From Coleophoma eucalyptorum (lineage: Eukaryota; Ascomycota; Leotiomycetes; Helotiales; Dermateaceae), in contig JALRME010000001.1 in the NCBI GenBank assembly GCA_026120035.1, positions 881,909 through 945,908 on the forward strand: a DNA stretch of 64,000 nucleotides, given 5' to 3'. Below are positions 1-10,741 of this stretch, piece by piece. Made by a program: the position numbers and the translations under genes. The stretch's first letter is position 1, and each line of letters opens with the position of its first letter. Under the pieces are notes generated by a model. The model worked only from the letters and a program-made list of their open reading frames with translations, was not told where the DNA came from and did no database searches.

Positions 1-54
1 GGTACGCTCGCAATACCATTGACTATCCGCCCTTAGCCTGATTACTTGTCACAG

Positions 55-1955
55 TGCTCTCCGAGGAAGATCAGAAGAAGTCCTTTCGCAAGGGCTTATT
101 TGCTGAAGATGTCCTTGCGAAATATACCCAGGGCTATGCTGAATCCGAACCCTACAAGCACAGCGTCATCAGCACTCTGATGGACGACGCCCTTCTCCGC
201 AAAGTGCGTGATGAAATCCGCGAGAATGTCTCTTTCACACCCAAGGAGACCGATATCTACAAGATCCATCAATCCGGAGATTTAGCAAACTTGGATGGAC
301 TGGATGACGCTGCCCTGGAGAAATTGCCCTCACTTCTACGATTGCGAGATTCTCTTTACTCGCCTGCGTTCAGGAAATATGTTGCCACCATAACTGGTTC
401 TGGAGAATTGAGTGGGAAAAAGACTGATATGGCAATCAATGTGTACACACCTGGATGCCAATTGCTCTGCCACGACGACGTAATTGGAAGTCGAAGGATC
501 AGCTATATATTGTACCTGACGGATCCAGATATCCCATGGAAAGCTGAATGGGGAGGTGCTCTAAGATTGTTTCCTACTACATCGCACAAGGAAGAGAACG
601 GGGAAACCACAAAGACACCAACTCCTGACTTTACAAAGGTCATTCCACCTGCTTGGAATCAATTGAGCTTCTTCGCTGTGCAGCCTGGCGAGAGTTTCCA
701 CGATGTAGAGGAGGTATACCATGCACAATCGAAGGAACAGCTAGAGAAAGAAGGTGGTAGAATTCGTATGGCCATCAGCGGTTGGTTTCATATCCCGCAA
801 CCTGGTGAAGAGGGGTACGTCAAAGGGGCCGAGGAAAAGTTGGCTGCAAACAGTAGCTTGATGCAACTGCAGGGAAATCCCGATTCCTACGACTTTCCCC
901 AGCAGCAAATCGTCACTATTGAGACACCAGCCGAGCCTGCCGAGGAAAAGAGTCTCGAAGCTTCCGATATCGATTTCTTACTCAAGTATATGGCTCCGAC
1001 ATACTTGACTCCCGACACCCTTGAGCAAGTCAGCGAGCACTTTGCGGAAGAATCAAGTGTCACACTCGACAGTCTACTGTCCAAAAAGTTCTCTGAGAAA
1101 GTCCGAGCCTATATTACAGCACAAGAAGCAAAACCTCTCCCTGAAAAATGTAGCGAAATTGAGAAGACAACATCTTGGAAAGTTGCTAGACCACCGCATA
1201 AGCACCGCTTCTTATATCAACAACCGACCACCACATCTCCAGATCCGTCAAGGGAGCTTGACCCAATCCAGGAGATTCTTGAAGTCCTTTTGCCAAGTCG
1301 TCAATTTCAGAAATGGTTATCAATAGCTACCGAGTGCGAAATTGAAAACTATGACGTTCTTGCACGACGATTCAGGAGAGGGTGTGATTATATTCTAGCG
1401 ACGAGTCATGATGGCAATCCCAGACTGGAAATCAGTCTTGGTCTGACTCCTACGCCTGGCTGGGGAGCTGATAAGGATGATGATGAAGAGGATGCGGAAG
1501 AGGACGAGGACAAAGATGCCAAGACAGCTAACAAGGGCGAGGCAAAGGGCAAAGACAAGAAAAAGGCAGAACCTGAGCCAGAAGAGGAAGAAGATGACGA
1601 TGTGGGTGGTCACGAAGTGTATATGGCAGCAGACGACGATGCTGCCGATGCAGCTATTTACAAGGCTTCAACGGGCGAGGAGGATGATAACGTGCTCTTC
1701 ACAATGCCAGCATCATGGAACGAGATGAGTATCGTGCTCCGAGATAATGGAGTATTAAGATTTGTTAAGTATGTGAGTAGAAATGCGAAGGGTGATCGTT
1801 GGGATGTTGGAGGTGCCTTTGATGTGAAGGACTTAGGGGATGATGAGGACGAGGAGGATGGAGAGGAGGAAGCTGCGAAGGCAATTTTGGAGGAGAGCAG
1901 CGAAGAGGAGGTCTTCAACGGTTTCCCGGATAGCAGTGATGGTGACAGCGAATGA
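55..1955 (+). CDS. TPA1: Prolyl 3,4-dihydroxylase TPA1/Ofd1 family, 5' partial
   Basis: 2-oxoglutarate/Fe(II) oxygenase that in yeast hydroxylates ribosomal protein uS12 and affects translation termination; the fission yeast homologue Ofd1 also regulates sterol-response factor turnover. The open frame of 633 residues starts with a GTG at 54, but positions 46-54 read like an intron end (ttgtcacag), so the coding exon most likely starts at 55 and the first exon lies outside the window. The N-terminal catalytic domain shows the H-x-D metal pair (H140, D142 in CHDD), the distal histidine (H216 in SFHDVEE) and the 2-oxoglutarate arginine in RIRMAISGW near residue 238. A second, degenerate oxygenase-like C-terminal domain (about 305-630) is interrupted by a long acidic, lysine-rich insertion around residues 475-525 and ends in an acidic tail. 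The family call is firm; only the 5' end is missing. Confidence 0.9.
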
Positions 1956-2096
1956 ACTCTCTTGTTACGAAGATGATCTTCATCGCCTCTAAGCGAAAGT
2001 CAAAATATTTAAATGCATAGATACTTTTCTCCTCATGAGTGCCGCCGGCTGTCTACTCCCAGGATGCATAAAACCCAAACTAGCAAGCAAATACCA

Positions 2097-3681
2097 TCAG
2101 ACGTTCCTTCTCTCCCTGAAAGCAACCTCAGCAGGAAGCCTAAAACTAGCACAAAACATCCTCTTATTCGGCGCCACATCCCTGACTTCATAGATAACCA
2201 GTTCCTCGTCCTGAGGAGTGACTGTGTAATCCAAGTATTTCGAGATACGACTACAGATATCAATACCCTCCCGAACATTATCTTCACTCTTAGTAGAAAA
2301 GCAATGAACATGTATCATAGGCAGCTTGACGTTTGTGTGAGGTGTGAAGAGTTCTGCATGATCACGATAGAGACCGTTAAACGATCCGAGGAATTCAATA
2401 GCCGTTGCCGGTAGGTTCATAACGAAGTGCGAGAATGTTTGGGGTATGGTGACAGTTTTGCTACGTTCTTGAATTTGCTTTTCGCGTTCTTCTTTTGGGA
2501 GGTTGCGGGACGCTGTGCCAGGAATGGTGATAGTATTTTGGGAGGTGGCTGTTAGGTTGAGGAGGTCGTCTACGGCACTGTAGATAAATTTGTGCCCGTT
2601 TTCGCAGTGTGGTCTGACATAGGCTTGGACCTATAAGATATGAGTTTCTGCTGAATACTTGGAATGTTATAGGACGATATACCTTGTTTCGTACCACGGC
2701 ATCTCTCATACTTGCGATACTGTCGGGATTCAGATCATTTGCCCATACAAAGACCTTCTTCTTTCCAGCTGGAACAGCAAATGGTCCAACACCTGCCATA
2801 ACATCGCAAACAGCAACACCAGGCTCGAATGCCTCCACAAGTCGCTCGTGTTCTGTGTTTAGTCTACTGTTCCAGTAAACCTTGGAGTAGTCAAACCGAA
2901 AGAGGCATTCCTGCTCCTTGATTTCAACATTCATATCATCGGGACCATATAGAACTTCGTAGGCAAAAGTTCTAAACTCAGACTCTGCTCCGACATCGTT
3001 AATCTTGTTAATAACCGTCTTAATGCCGTTATTCTTATCTGCTATAACTTCGGCGATTATGTGCTTGTATGGAAGATAGGCGTCTCGGAGATTTAGATGT
3101 GCTGCAAAGTATTAGTTCACGGTTCGATGTTGTGGCCCACTACTTTATTTACCAACATGTCCAACTATTGCAAATCCTGTAGGTATTTCTCCTTGGTCCT
3201 CTTCCGGTAGTACTGACTCCATGATATCCTCTACTTACTGTCAATATTTTGCCTTGTTCGTTAGTTCATTGACGTACGGTATGTCCAATACTTATAATCC
3301 AATTCCAGATTATAAGGTATCACGCCAATTTCTTCCGATTTGACGGCCTCCTTAAGTGTATCACTCCACGTCGTAGAATCTATACCTAATTAGAAGGTTT
3401 CTAACACCGTACAGGCCATCCATACCTCCAACTTTAACCTCTGGCTTCAGTAGCAGACATCTCCCTCCTTTCGACGCCAGCGCGGAATCTGGATCTGGTC
3501 GCACATTTATAGTTCTTTCCAGTTTCAGAATCTCACGGCTGCTTTCGAGCGTTGCTCGGATCTTGGAAACATTCTTCACATTCGCTATGCGTGCAGCTGC
3601 GAGCGGAATAGTTTTTGAGAAGAGCGAGCGGTCGAGAAGACCCGAGGCGGAACGAACGACAGGAGGGCGAAAGAGTGACAT
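2097..3681 (-). CDS. TRM5: tRNA (guanine-37-N1)-methyltransferase Trm5
   Basis: Transfers a methyl group from S-adenosylmethionine to G37 of tRNAs, in nucleus/cytosol and mitochondria. Five exons on the minus strand: 3426-3681, 3278-3379, 3153-3230, 2683-3101 and 2097-2630; total 1389 nt, 462 aa. All introns are 46-52 nt with GT...AG ends, and the joins restore conserved Trm5 text such as VKVGDSTTW, YKYWTYQDIMES and GHVAHLNLR. The SAM-binding loop is visible as DVMAGVGPFAVPAG and the catalytic NLP motif as NLPATAIEF. I chose the ATG at 3681 (MSLFRPP); an upstream in-frame ATG at 3717 would add 12 residues and could matter for mitochondrial targeting. The gene is head-to-head with the AlkB-like gene, whose ATG lies 290 bp away. 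Confidence 0.92.
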
Positions 3682-3898
3682 AGTTTCTAGGGGTTTTGTG
3701 AGATTTTCGGCCTGCAATATTGCGTAAGCACTTTGTCAATGAGTAGATTGCTGTTGCTATTTACCTCCATGTCTAATGATCGCAAGAACTTTCGTTGCGA
3801 ATCTACTCAGCCTGATGGAGAAAAAAGAGATGAGTCGCTCGCAAGGCTGAGAAAGGGGATCGCGCTAAAGTATAAGGCTGAGATTAATCCATGATGTC

Positions 3899-3924
3899 AC
3901 GCGTTGAAATATATCCTCACGCGT
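3899..3924. promoter_or_regulatory. Two MCB-type ACGCGT boxes in the TRM5/AlkB divergent promoter
   Basis: The sequence TCACGCGTT occurs twice in the same orientation, with ACGCGT cores at 3899-3904 and 3919-3924, exactly 20 bp apart. They end 46 bp before the ATG of the AlkB-like gene at 3971. ACGCGT is the binding site of the MBF (Mbp1/Swi6-type) factor that drives G1/S genes, including DNA replication and repair genes. Assignment to the AlkB-like gene rather than TRM5 is an inference from distance and function. Confidence 0.5.
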
Positions 3925-3970
3925 TCATACACTACTAAGATCACCAGAAAACTTTAGAATCAAGATCAAA

Positions 3971-5012
3971 ATGTCTACAGTCGCCAAGAAAAGGACTTTG
4001 GATTCATTCTTCAAACCACCAGTCAAGAAGGCCAGGATATCCGAAAATAGCAAGGGTGAAAAACAGCCAGAAGATCATGTGAGTACATAGTAGATTCAAT
4101 TGTACCTAAAGGAATTTCTAATACGTTAAGAAACAAGAATTCTCGCGTCATTCGACATATCCATTTCCAATACCAGATTTCATACCGCCTATCTCTAAGG
4201 AAATAGAGTCTCTACCATCATCGATCGGCAGGGTTATAAACGACCAGGCTGACCTTGACCTTATGTATTTCGAACCATATATCCCGTCACAGCTATCACG
4301 GCAAATCTTCCAGACTTTGCGTTCAGAACTACCATTCTACCGCGTTGAATATAAAATAAAGAGAGGAAATGTAGAAACACAGATTCGAACGCCTAGATAT
4401 ACCACAGTTTTTGGTTTAGATGAGACGTCATGCTTCGACGAAGCGGGAATAGTGGTGGATGCAAAGACTCGTCTCCGAGTAGAGAAAGATAAGAATTATG
4501 GTAAATATGCTCCAAGACCCATCCCGAAATGTTTGGACGACTTGAGATTTTCCACGGAGAAGGTGACGGGTTGCAAGTTCAACTTTTGTCTGGTAAACTA
4601 TTACGCTTCTGGTAGCGACAGTATATCGTATCATAGCGATGATGAGCGTTTCCTTGGAGATCTGCCTGCAATTGCTTCGTTTTCATTGGGGGCAAGAAGG
4701 GATTTTCTTATGAAGCATAAGCCTGTTGCTCCGAACGATAATGCGCCACCGCCGCCAGAGACAAAACCTATCAAGCTATCATTAGCCAGCGGAGATATGA
4801 TCCTGATGCGAGGAAGGACGCAAGCAAACTGGCTGCATTCCATTCCAAAGAGGACAGGAAAGAATGCCGACGATGGAGGAAGGATCAACATCACTTTTAG
4901 GAAGGCTCTGATAAGAGGCGGAACTGAGAATTACTACAACTATAATGTTGGTACTGGGCCGGTGTATAAATGGGACGCAGGATTAAGGGAAATGAAGCTG
5001 TGGAAGCCGTGA
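3971..5012 (+). CDS. AlkB-type DNA repair dioxygenase (ALKBH2-like)
   Basis: Fe(II)/2-oxoglutarate dioxygenase predicted to reverse alkyl lesions in DNA by direct oxidation. Two exons, 3971-4078 and 4131-5012, give 329 aa; the intron uses a GTGAGT donor and a TTAAG acceptor, which is unusual but keeps the frame. The catalytic core shows YHSDDE (H204, D206), the distal histidine in NWLHSIPKR (H272) and the 2OG-binding arginines in RINITFR (R287, R293). The N terminus reads KKRTLDSFFKPPVKKAR, which resembles a PCNA-interacting PIP box (hydrophobic-x-x-FF) followed by a basic nuclear signal. Length and the DNA-type nucleotide-recognition region fit the ALKBH2/3 branch, though the exact branch is uncertain. 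Promoter MCB boxes suit an S-phase repair gene. Confidence 0.88.
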
Positions 5013-5032
5013 ATCTATTACTCAACCGAAGT

Positions 5033-6139
5033 CTATCTACCAAATCTCATCTGTGCATTAGCATAGTTGTATAATGCTCGCAAGAAAACTTGATACCCAA
5101 CATCCTGATTATCTTGTACATGAAAGATCTCGGTGAGTCTTAATTGCCAAGGTGGATATCCAGACAATTCTACTGTTGGCCCAAATAGGATGAGCAGATT
5201 TGGCTCGCCCATAACACTTTCACTAAGTTCGGCATCGACAAGATCTACACTGATGTCACTAGGTGACAATTTGGATCGTTGTGACATTTCCGTAAGAGTT
5301 TTCGTGAGGTCAACGAGAGAGTCTCTGCCGTCTTCAGCAGAAAGAAGTAGAACAGAAAGATGCTGCTGGGATATCTCGGGAGAGTCTGATGTGGGCGTTG
5401 AAGGTGATTCCATAGAAGGAACGTGCGGCGCTCGTAGAGTGAGAGCTGGATGCTGTGGTCCAAAATAAGATGATAGTTTGCGCGATATGGCTCGGTGTGT
5501 TGCAGGTACATATCCTTTCAAGATACCTATAACCATTAGCTTACTTTATACAAGCTCTGCACTTGTCATAGTATACCTGTTGATTCGTAAATGGACAACA
5601 TCGGAATCCCAGCACATGCACACCAAGCTGCAACCTCTGCAGCTTCATCAACCAGAGCTTCCAGACCAGCCCCACCACGCCCTTCATCTTCTAGCTTGAG
5701 CACTACGCTGAGGTGCTCTGGTTTTCTCTTCAAGCCTTTGACATCTTTCTGAATGAGTTCTGGGGTTCGATGATGGTAGTATAGAACGGCAAAGACTCGG
5801 TCTTTAACAGCATGGTAAGCCACCCGTATCCTTATGTATACCGAAAAGATTGTATGTATGATTCCATAGAGCAATGCATGTAACTGGGCCTTAAAAAAGT
5901 TGCGCAAGCCTAACCGCGACTTGCGATTCGGGCGGTCGCGGAAGCCTTCCTTACTTTCTCGTGTTGGTGATCGAGGAGGCGGCGAGGGTAAGTATGGCTA
6001 TCTGAATGAGTGCTGAGCGTTTCCTGAGCGTAACAAGACTTACCTTTATAAGGTTCTCCCTCTCTGCGGGGGTCAACAAGTTGTGGTTTGCTTGGGCATC
6101 GCGCCTATATACTCTGGTTTCTTTGGTTGCGCGAGGCAT
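5033..6139 (-). CDS. NUS1: Dehydrodolichyl diphosphate synthase complex subunit Nus1
   Basis: Non-catalytic partner (NgBR/Nus1) of the cis-prenyltransferase that makes dolichol for protein glycosylation, in the ER membrane. Three exons: 6044-6139, 5577-5997 and 5033-5526; 1011 nt, 336 aa, introns 46 and 50 nt. An N-terminal hydrophobic helix lies around residues 70-95 (HALLYGIIHTIFSVYI), after a proline- and arginine-rich stretch. The middle carries KRKPEHLSVVLKLED and the C terminus ends in NAQMRFGR, matching the RxG-type tail that Nus1 contributes to the active site. The stop codon is only 21 bp from the convergent AlkB-like stop, so the 3' UTRs overlap. The gene is head-to-head with COG6. 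Confidence 0.9.
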
Positions 6140-6657
6140 AGTTACTTGGTAAGGAGAAAATCCGAGACAGCGGGATATTCAGAACAAGCTGCAAAGAAAG
6201 TACAGCACGGAGCCAACGCAGCGATGACCTTCATGTATCCTTCAGAATGAAGATTCGTGAAAATGGCCAGTTCAGCAAGGGATCGTCATAGTTCAGGGTC
6301 GGAGTCGTCCGTTGAGCAAAGTGCAAGCTGGCGCAGCTTTCTTGGAAGGCTGGGTCTTTTACGAATTTATGTGGCGCAATCAGAGTGGCGAGGCTGCAAG
6401 GCCACCAATGGTATAGTCACATTGCTACCCCCCAGCTGTCGACAGTTCGCGCGTTCACTTCGAGGCTCGGTTCCACCATTCAGGCACACCTTATGTTTCT
6501 GTTCCATGTCCAGAGCTCAGGTGAAGCAGTTCACAGACAACGACTTCTTTGCTATTGCCATTCAATCCAGCCTGCATCTACTCGCAATAAACAGTGACAT
6601 CTGTTCGTGACTGCTGCAAACTCAATGTAGTGATGCGCTGTTGATTGCGATTCACCC
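6140..6657. other. Intergenic, NUS1/COG6 divergent promoter region
   Basis: 518 bp between two head-to-head start codons. Open frames in it are short and match nothing recognisable. It should hold the promoters and 5' leaders of both genes. Confidence 0.6.
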
Positions 6658-9265
6658 ATGGCACCTCTCAATGGCAATTCCGGGACTGGAAACAGTATAT
6701 TCCCTACAGGTCCCAGTTTTAACATAGAGAACTTCTCAAATAAGGACTTCATTGTCAGGGATTTTGTTGAGAGCTTGTCGGAAAATGCTATCCCGCAGAA
6801 TCGCAGATCTGGGCCAGCGCAGCAAGCCTTTGACCCCAAACCTCTAATACGAACGTTTGAAAGTAAGCAGCATGTGTCATGGCCTGACATGGAAACTGAC
6901 AATTCTAGATGCTCTCTCGCAGCTTGCTTCTCTCTCTGAAGAGCTGGAAGAGAAGGAGACCGATCTGTTGACGTCTGTCCGCCGGGCTGAGGTGCAACAT
7001 GATCAAACCCTTGATACACTGGGAAGAAAATTGGACCAATCTATAGACTCCTTCGAGGCACTTGATATAACATTGAACAACCCCAATGCCGCCAATGGAA
7101 GCGATCGAAATGGACGGCAGGATGGAGGCGGAAATATTGCTGTTCAAATTGGAGAGAAGCTAGAAGATTTGGACAAACAAAGACGACGGGCGCAAGACGC
7201 AACATTCCTCATACAATGCTGGATAGAGGTCAGTGAATCCGGCATCTTAACCTCTCTGGAAGAGATCCAAAGACAGGGCGGAGGAGAGAACAAGGTCCGC
7301 TGTGCTATTATTGCTAGACAACTCATGCGAATGAGCCAAAGGCTAGACCAAAACTCTTGGTCGGCAAACAAGAAAGTCAATGGAGTTACCAATGGAGTTG
7401 TCGGCTACAAATCCTTCAATACAAGGGAGATAATAGAAAAGTTCTCGGAGACATTAGAAAAAGACCTTCTCAAGCAATTTAACGACAGCTACAGGCGGCA
7501 GAATTTCGATGCTATGCTGGAGTGTGCGAAGGTCCTGCATGATTTCAATGGCGGTTCCAGCGTTGTCGCGGTTTTCCTAAACCAACATCAATTCTTTATC
7601 GACCGGAATCAACTCATTACGGAAGAAGTAATGACAGATAATGACACCTGGGAAAGGCTTGCGGATCCGGACTCAGAACCCCCAGGCGTTGAATCAAGCC
7701 TACAGTCGTTAATCGACGAAGTCAGGGTGGTAATGCAGGACGAATCTTTTATTATAAAGCGGGCATTTCCGAATTATGAGGTTGTTTTGACGAAATTTAT
7801 ACAACGAGTGTTCCAACAATCCATTCAGCAGCGCCTAGAAATGGTCTTGGAAAAGGCTGAGACCGTTTCATCGCTGGCATTTCTTCGTTCATTACACGCG
7901 TCAAGAAGCTACATCAACACTCTCATTGAGGACCTCAAATCTCACGGACTGACAGAGCATCCAGAAGCTTGTTCAGCGCAAACAGCTCTAAGTCTCGATC
8001 AACAATTGGAAGAACTTTTCGTTCCATATCTCGTGGGAAACTCTTACATAGACCGAGAAAGGAAGAGTTTGGAAGAATTGTACTCATCGCTACTCTTCAA
8101 ATTCACCATCTACCATTCGAGAAAGAAAAAGGTACCACAAGGCTTTATGGCTTCTCTTGCTCAGCAAGGTACACAGCTTCTGTCCAGTGCAAAGGACGCC
8201 TACATAGACCGTCTTGACTCATCCGAGTTGACTGCCACTCAGAAAGCTATGATGATCAGAGTTGCTGGTCTTAAGGAAGACGACAACAAGAACGAGGTTG
8301 AAGTCACTGATCAAGATGGCATCTTGAGTGTACCAAACGCGAAACGAATGCTAAAGTGGATGGCAGAAGGTGTCAGACGTGCCCTTGAGTTGGGCAGTGG
8401 CAGCGATACACCAAAAGACGTATCGGCTCTTCTCAACCTACTCTTGACCTCCATGGGCCAGGTATACGTAGAAACGGCTCTTGATGCTGCTACAGACCAA
8501 GCTTTGATACAAGAAACAATGAAGACAGAGCCTGACCTAGCGTATCTTCCATCACTGCAGCCCGCCATTACAATCACGAATATCATGTCACGATTTATAA
8601 ATTCCGTTCTGATACGTCTTGCCGAGTCGAACGTCACAGTTAGACGCTCGATGGAAACGCAGGCAAAGCAAGGTGTTGAGAACATTGAAAAGAAAACAAA
8701 CGCGATTATGCGAAGTACCATGACTGTTGCCATAAACTGGGTCACAAAAGCACTAGCTACACAGAAGAAGCTTGATTTCCGTCCTAAAGACAGTGATCTA
8801 GACACTGTCTTCGCAACTCTCCAGACCCCAACCTGTGCAACTATTTGCACATTTCTTGCCCGGACGGCTAAGCTTTCATCCCAGGCGGTTGACGGCCAAA
8901 ATCTTGAGGTCTTCAGCTGTGAGCTTGCCTTCAGCGTCCGCGACCTCCTCTTCGAGCACTTCAAGAAGTTCCAGGTTAACGCTACTGGTGGATTGATGGT
9001 TACAAAGGATATCTCCAAATACGTATCCACACTTAAGGAACTACCATTGACGAAAGAAGCCGAGAGTAGTATTGAGCTCCTCAGCGAAATTGGTAACCTC
9101 TTCATCATTGGCCCTGAAGCTCTTCGTGAACGATCACGATTCTTGCAAGTTGGACCTGCAGATGGCGCAGGAAAGAAGCTGCAAAAGGCTGATTTCAGAG
9201 CATATGTCTTGAAGCGGGACGATTCGTCAAGCGTTGGTGTTCAAAGTGTACTTACTGGGTTGTGA
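6658..9265 (+). CDS. COG6: Conserved oligomeric Golgi complex subunit 6
   Basis: Lobe B subunit of the COG tethering complex, which retrieves Golgi glycosylation enzymes in retrograde vesicles. Two exons, 6658-6862 and 6909-9265, give 853 aa (2562 nt, in frame). The 46-nt intron has a GTAAGC donor and a CTAG acceptor. The N-terminal third is strongly helical, with coiled-coil-like runs such as LSEELEEKETDLL and IGEKLEDLDKQRRRAQ; the long C-terminal part is an alpha-helical Cog6 body. Size is within the usual fungal Cog6 range (about 700-850 aa). The alternative start within exon 2 would lose the conserved IENFSNKDFIVRDFVESL segment, so the 6658 ATG is preferred. Confidence 0.92.
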
Positions 9266-9622
9266 TTATGGTAGTTTTTGGTGGAATGGCGTCCGGGTAG
9301 TTTTGGATGGAGATTAGCTGAGCTTCTGCGTTCCATGTCTGGATCATGCTGCTGTTTTATACTTCATAATCTTGTACAAAATGATACCACCAAAATTGTG
9401 TTCGCTCCTGGGTTGATTATTGTGTTTGTGAAGAGGGGTGATTTTCTTCTCCATTGCCTCATCAAACCCAACACACAACTTTCTGGATAAGCAGCCCGAA
9501 GAGATCTTAGATCTCCGAATGACGCCCAGTAATGCCAATACCAAAGTGAACGCCCCCAGCTCTAGATATACATTTGTACAATTCCGCCTCGTCTATGTCT
9601 CACTCCAACCGTCTTTGCCGTC
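9266..9622. other. Intergenic between convergent COG6 and COX17
   Basis: About 360 bp between two convergent stop codons. I see no gene; it must contain both 3' ends. Confidence 0.6.
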
Positions 9623-9918
9623 TCATGGCAATTCAAAGCCAAAACCCTTCATACAACTCCTGTACTTCTGAATCGTAGTCTGGCAATCTTTCTCAGGATC
9701 CTTGGCACCGCTAAACAGCATGCACTCATCGCGCGTCGCCTTTTCTTCTTTGCATACGCAGCACGGCTATTCCGAAAACGATCGCCATCAGCTTGTTTTG
9801 CGCTTCTGCAAGGTCGGGTGGGTGGGGGAGAGAGGGGGAGAAGAAGGAGGGGGGAACGGCAGGGTACCTTTGGTGCGCTGGATTGAGAGGGTTTGATCTC
9901 TGCTGCAACGGGAGCCAT
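9623..9918 (-). CDS. COX17: Cytochrome c oxidase copper chaperone Cox17
   Basis: Small intermembrane-space protein that delivers Cu(I) to Sco1 and Cox11 for cytochrome c oxidase assembly. Two exons, 9868-9918 (17 codons) and 9623-9766 (47 codons plus stop), encode 64 aa, the normal family length. The 101-nt intron runs from GTACCC to GAATAG. The join after lysine 17 restores the KPCCVC copper site (C19, C20, C22). The twin CX9C motifs are C22-x9-C32 and C45-x9-C55, oxidised by Mia40 on import. No presequence is expected. A plausible 5' UTR intron lies just upstream of the start codon, where a cccacag acceptor precedes the ATG. Confidence 0.93.
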
Positions 9919-10741
9919 GGTCGAGGACGACGAAGCTGTGGGGTGCGAGGGCGTGTCAGTCTAGCGTCCCAGGAACAATCAGACAGGATGGAGGGTTGGA
10001 GAACGTACACATCGAAAGCGCTTGGGAAGCCATTGTTATTCGTTAAATATCTGGTCGCGTGCGAAGTTGGAATCGGGTATGAATTGGGTAGCTGGAGATG
10101 TTGGCGCTTTATGGATGATGTGATTTTTCGAGTTTGGAGGTACGGATTTCCAATCATGACATTCGACCTTTATTTTATCGGACGCTCGGGATGAGCAAGC
10201 ACAAGCAAGGTACTGTCCATTGCGTGCTAGATCCTTGTCGGTTTTTGGGCCCCGAGGGAGAATGTTTTGCCGAGACTATCATTCTGTTTTCTGACTCCGC
10301 GACTTATATACACCACCTGAGTATATACTTATATGCTAAATCATGAATGTCAGAAAACAATCAGATCAAGATTTGAATGAAGACCGTTGGCCAATTAATT
10401 TAATCAAGAAAGAAGAAGCATAAGTCATTATTAAAAACATAGAACCGTATGGTATGGTATCGCTTTTTCCCATCCTCATTTCCATCCAATTCATACAATA
10501 CAGCCCAAAACCTGCTCGAGCAAGCGAGATACCATGAATGTTCTATTCAGAGAATGAGTCTGATATGAGAAGGGAAACAATAAAGAACCCAAACATGTAA
10601 GTGACAATTGCTGTAAGCAAAAAGAACCCAGAAACCCAAAACCCTCCCGCAAAAATCATAAATTGGTATAATGGCACCCTAAGAACCCAAAAGGCTGTTT
10701 GAAACTCCAAAAAATGCAAAATTGGCCTTTGTTTGACCCAC
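9919..10741. other. Intergenic, COX17 upstream region and MPS1 3' region
   Basis: 820 bp with no supported gene. It holds the COX17 promoter and 5' leader and the MPS1 3' UTR. A short run of GGTAT units occurs at about 10450-10460. Confidence 0.6.

Noticed and set aside
8311..9108. 265-codon minus-strand frame inside COG6
   Set aside because: It lies wholly within the COG6 coding exon on the opposite strand and has no recognisable features; a shadow of codon bias.
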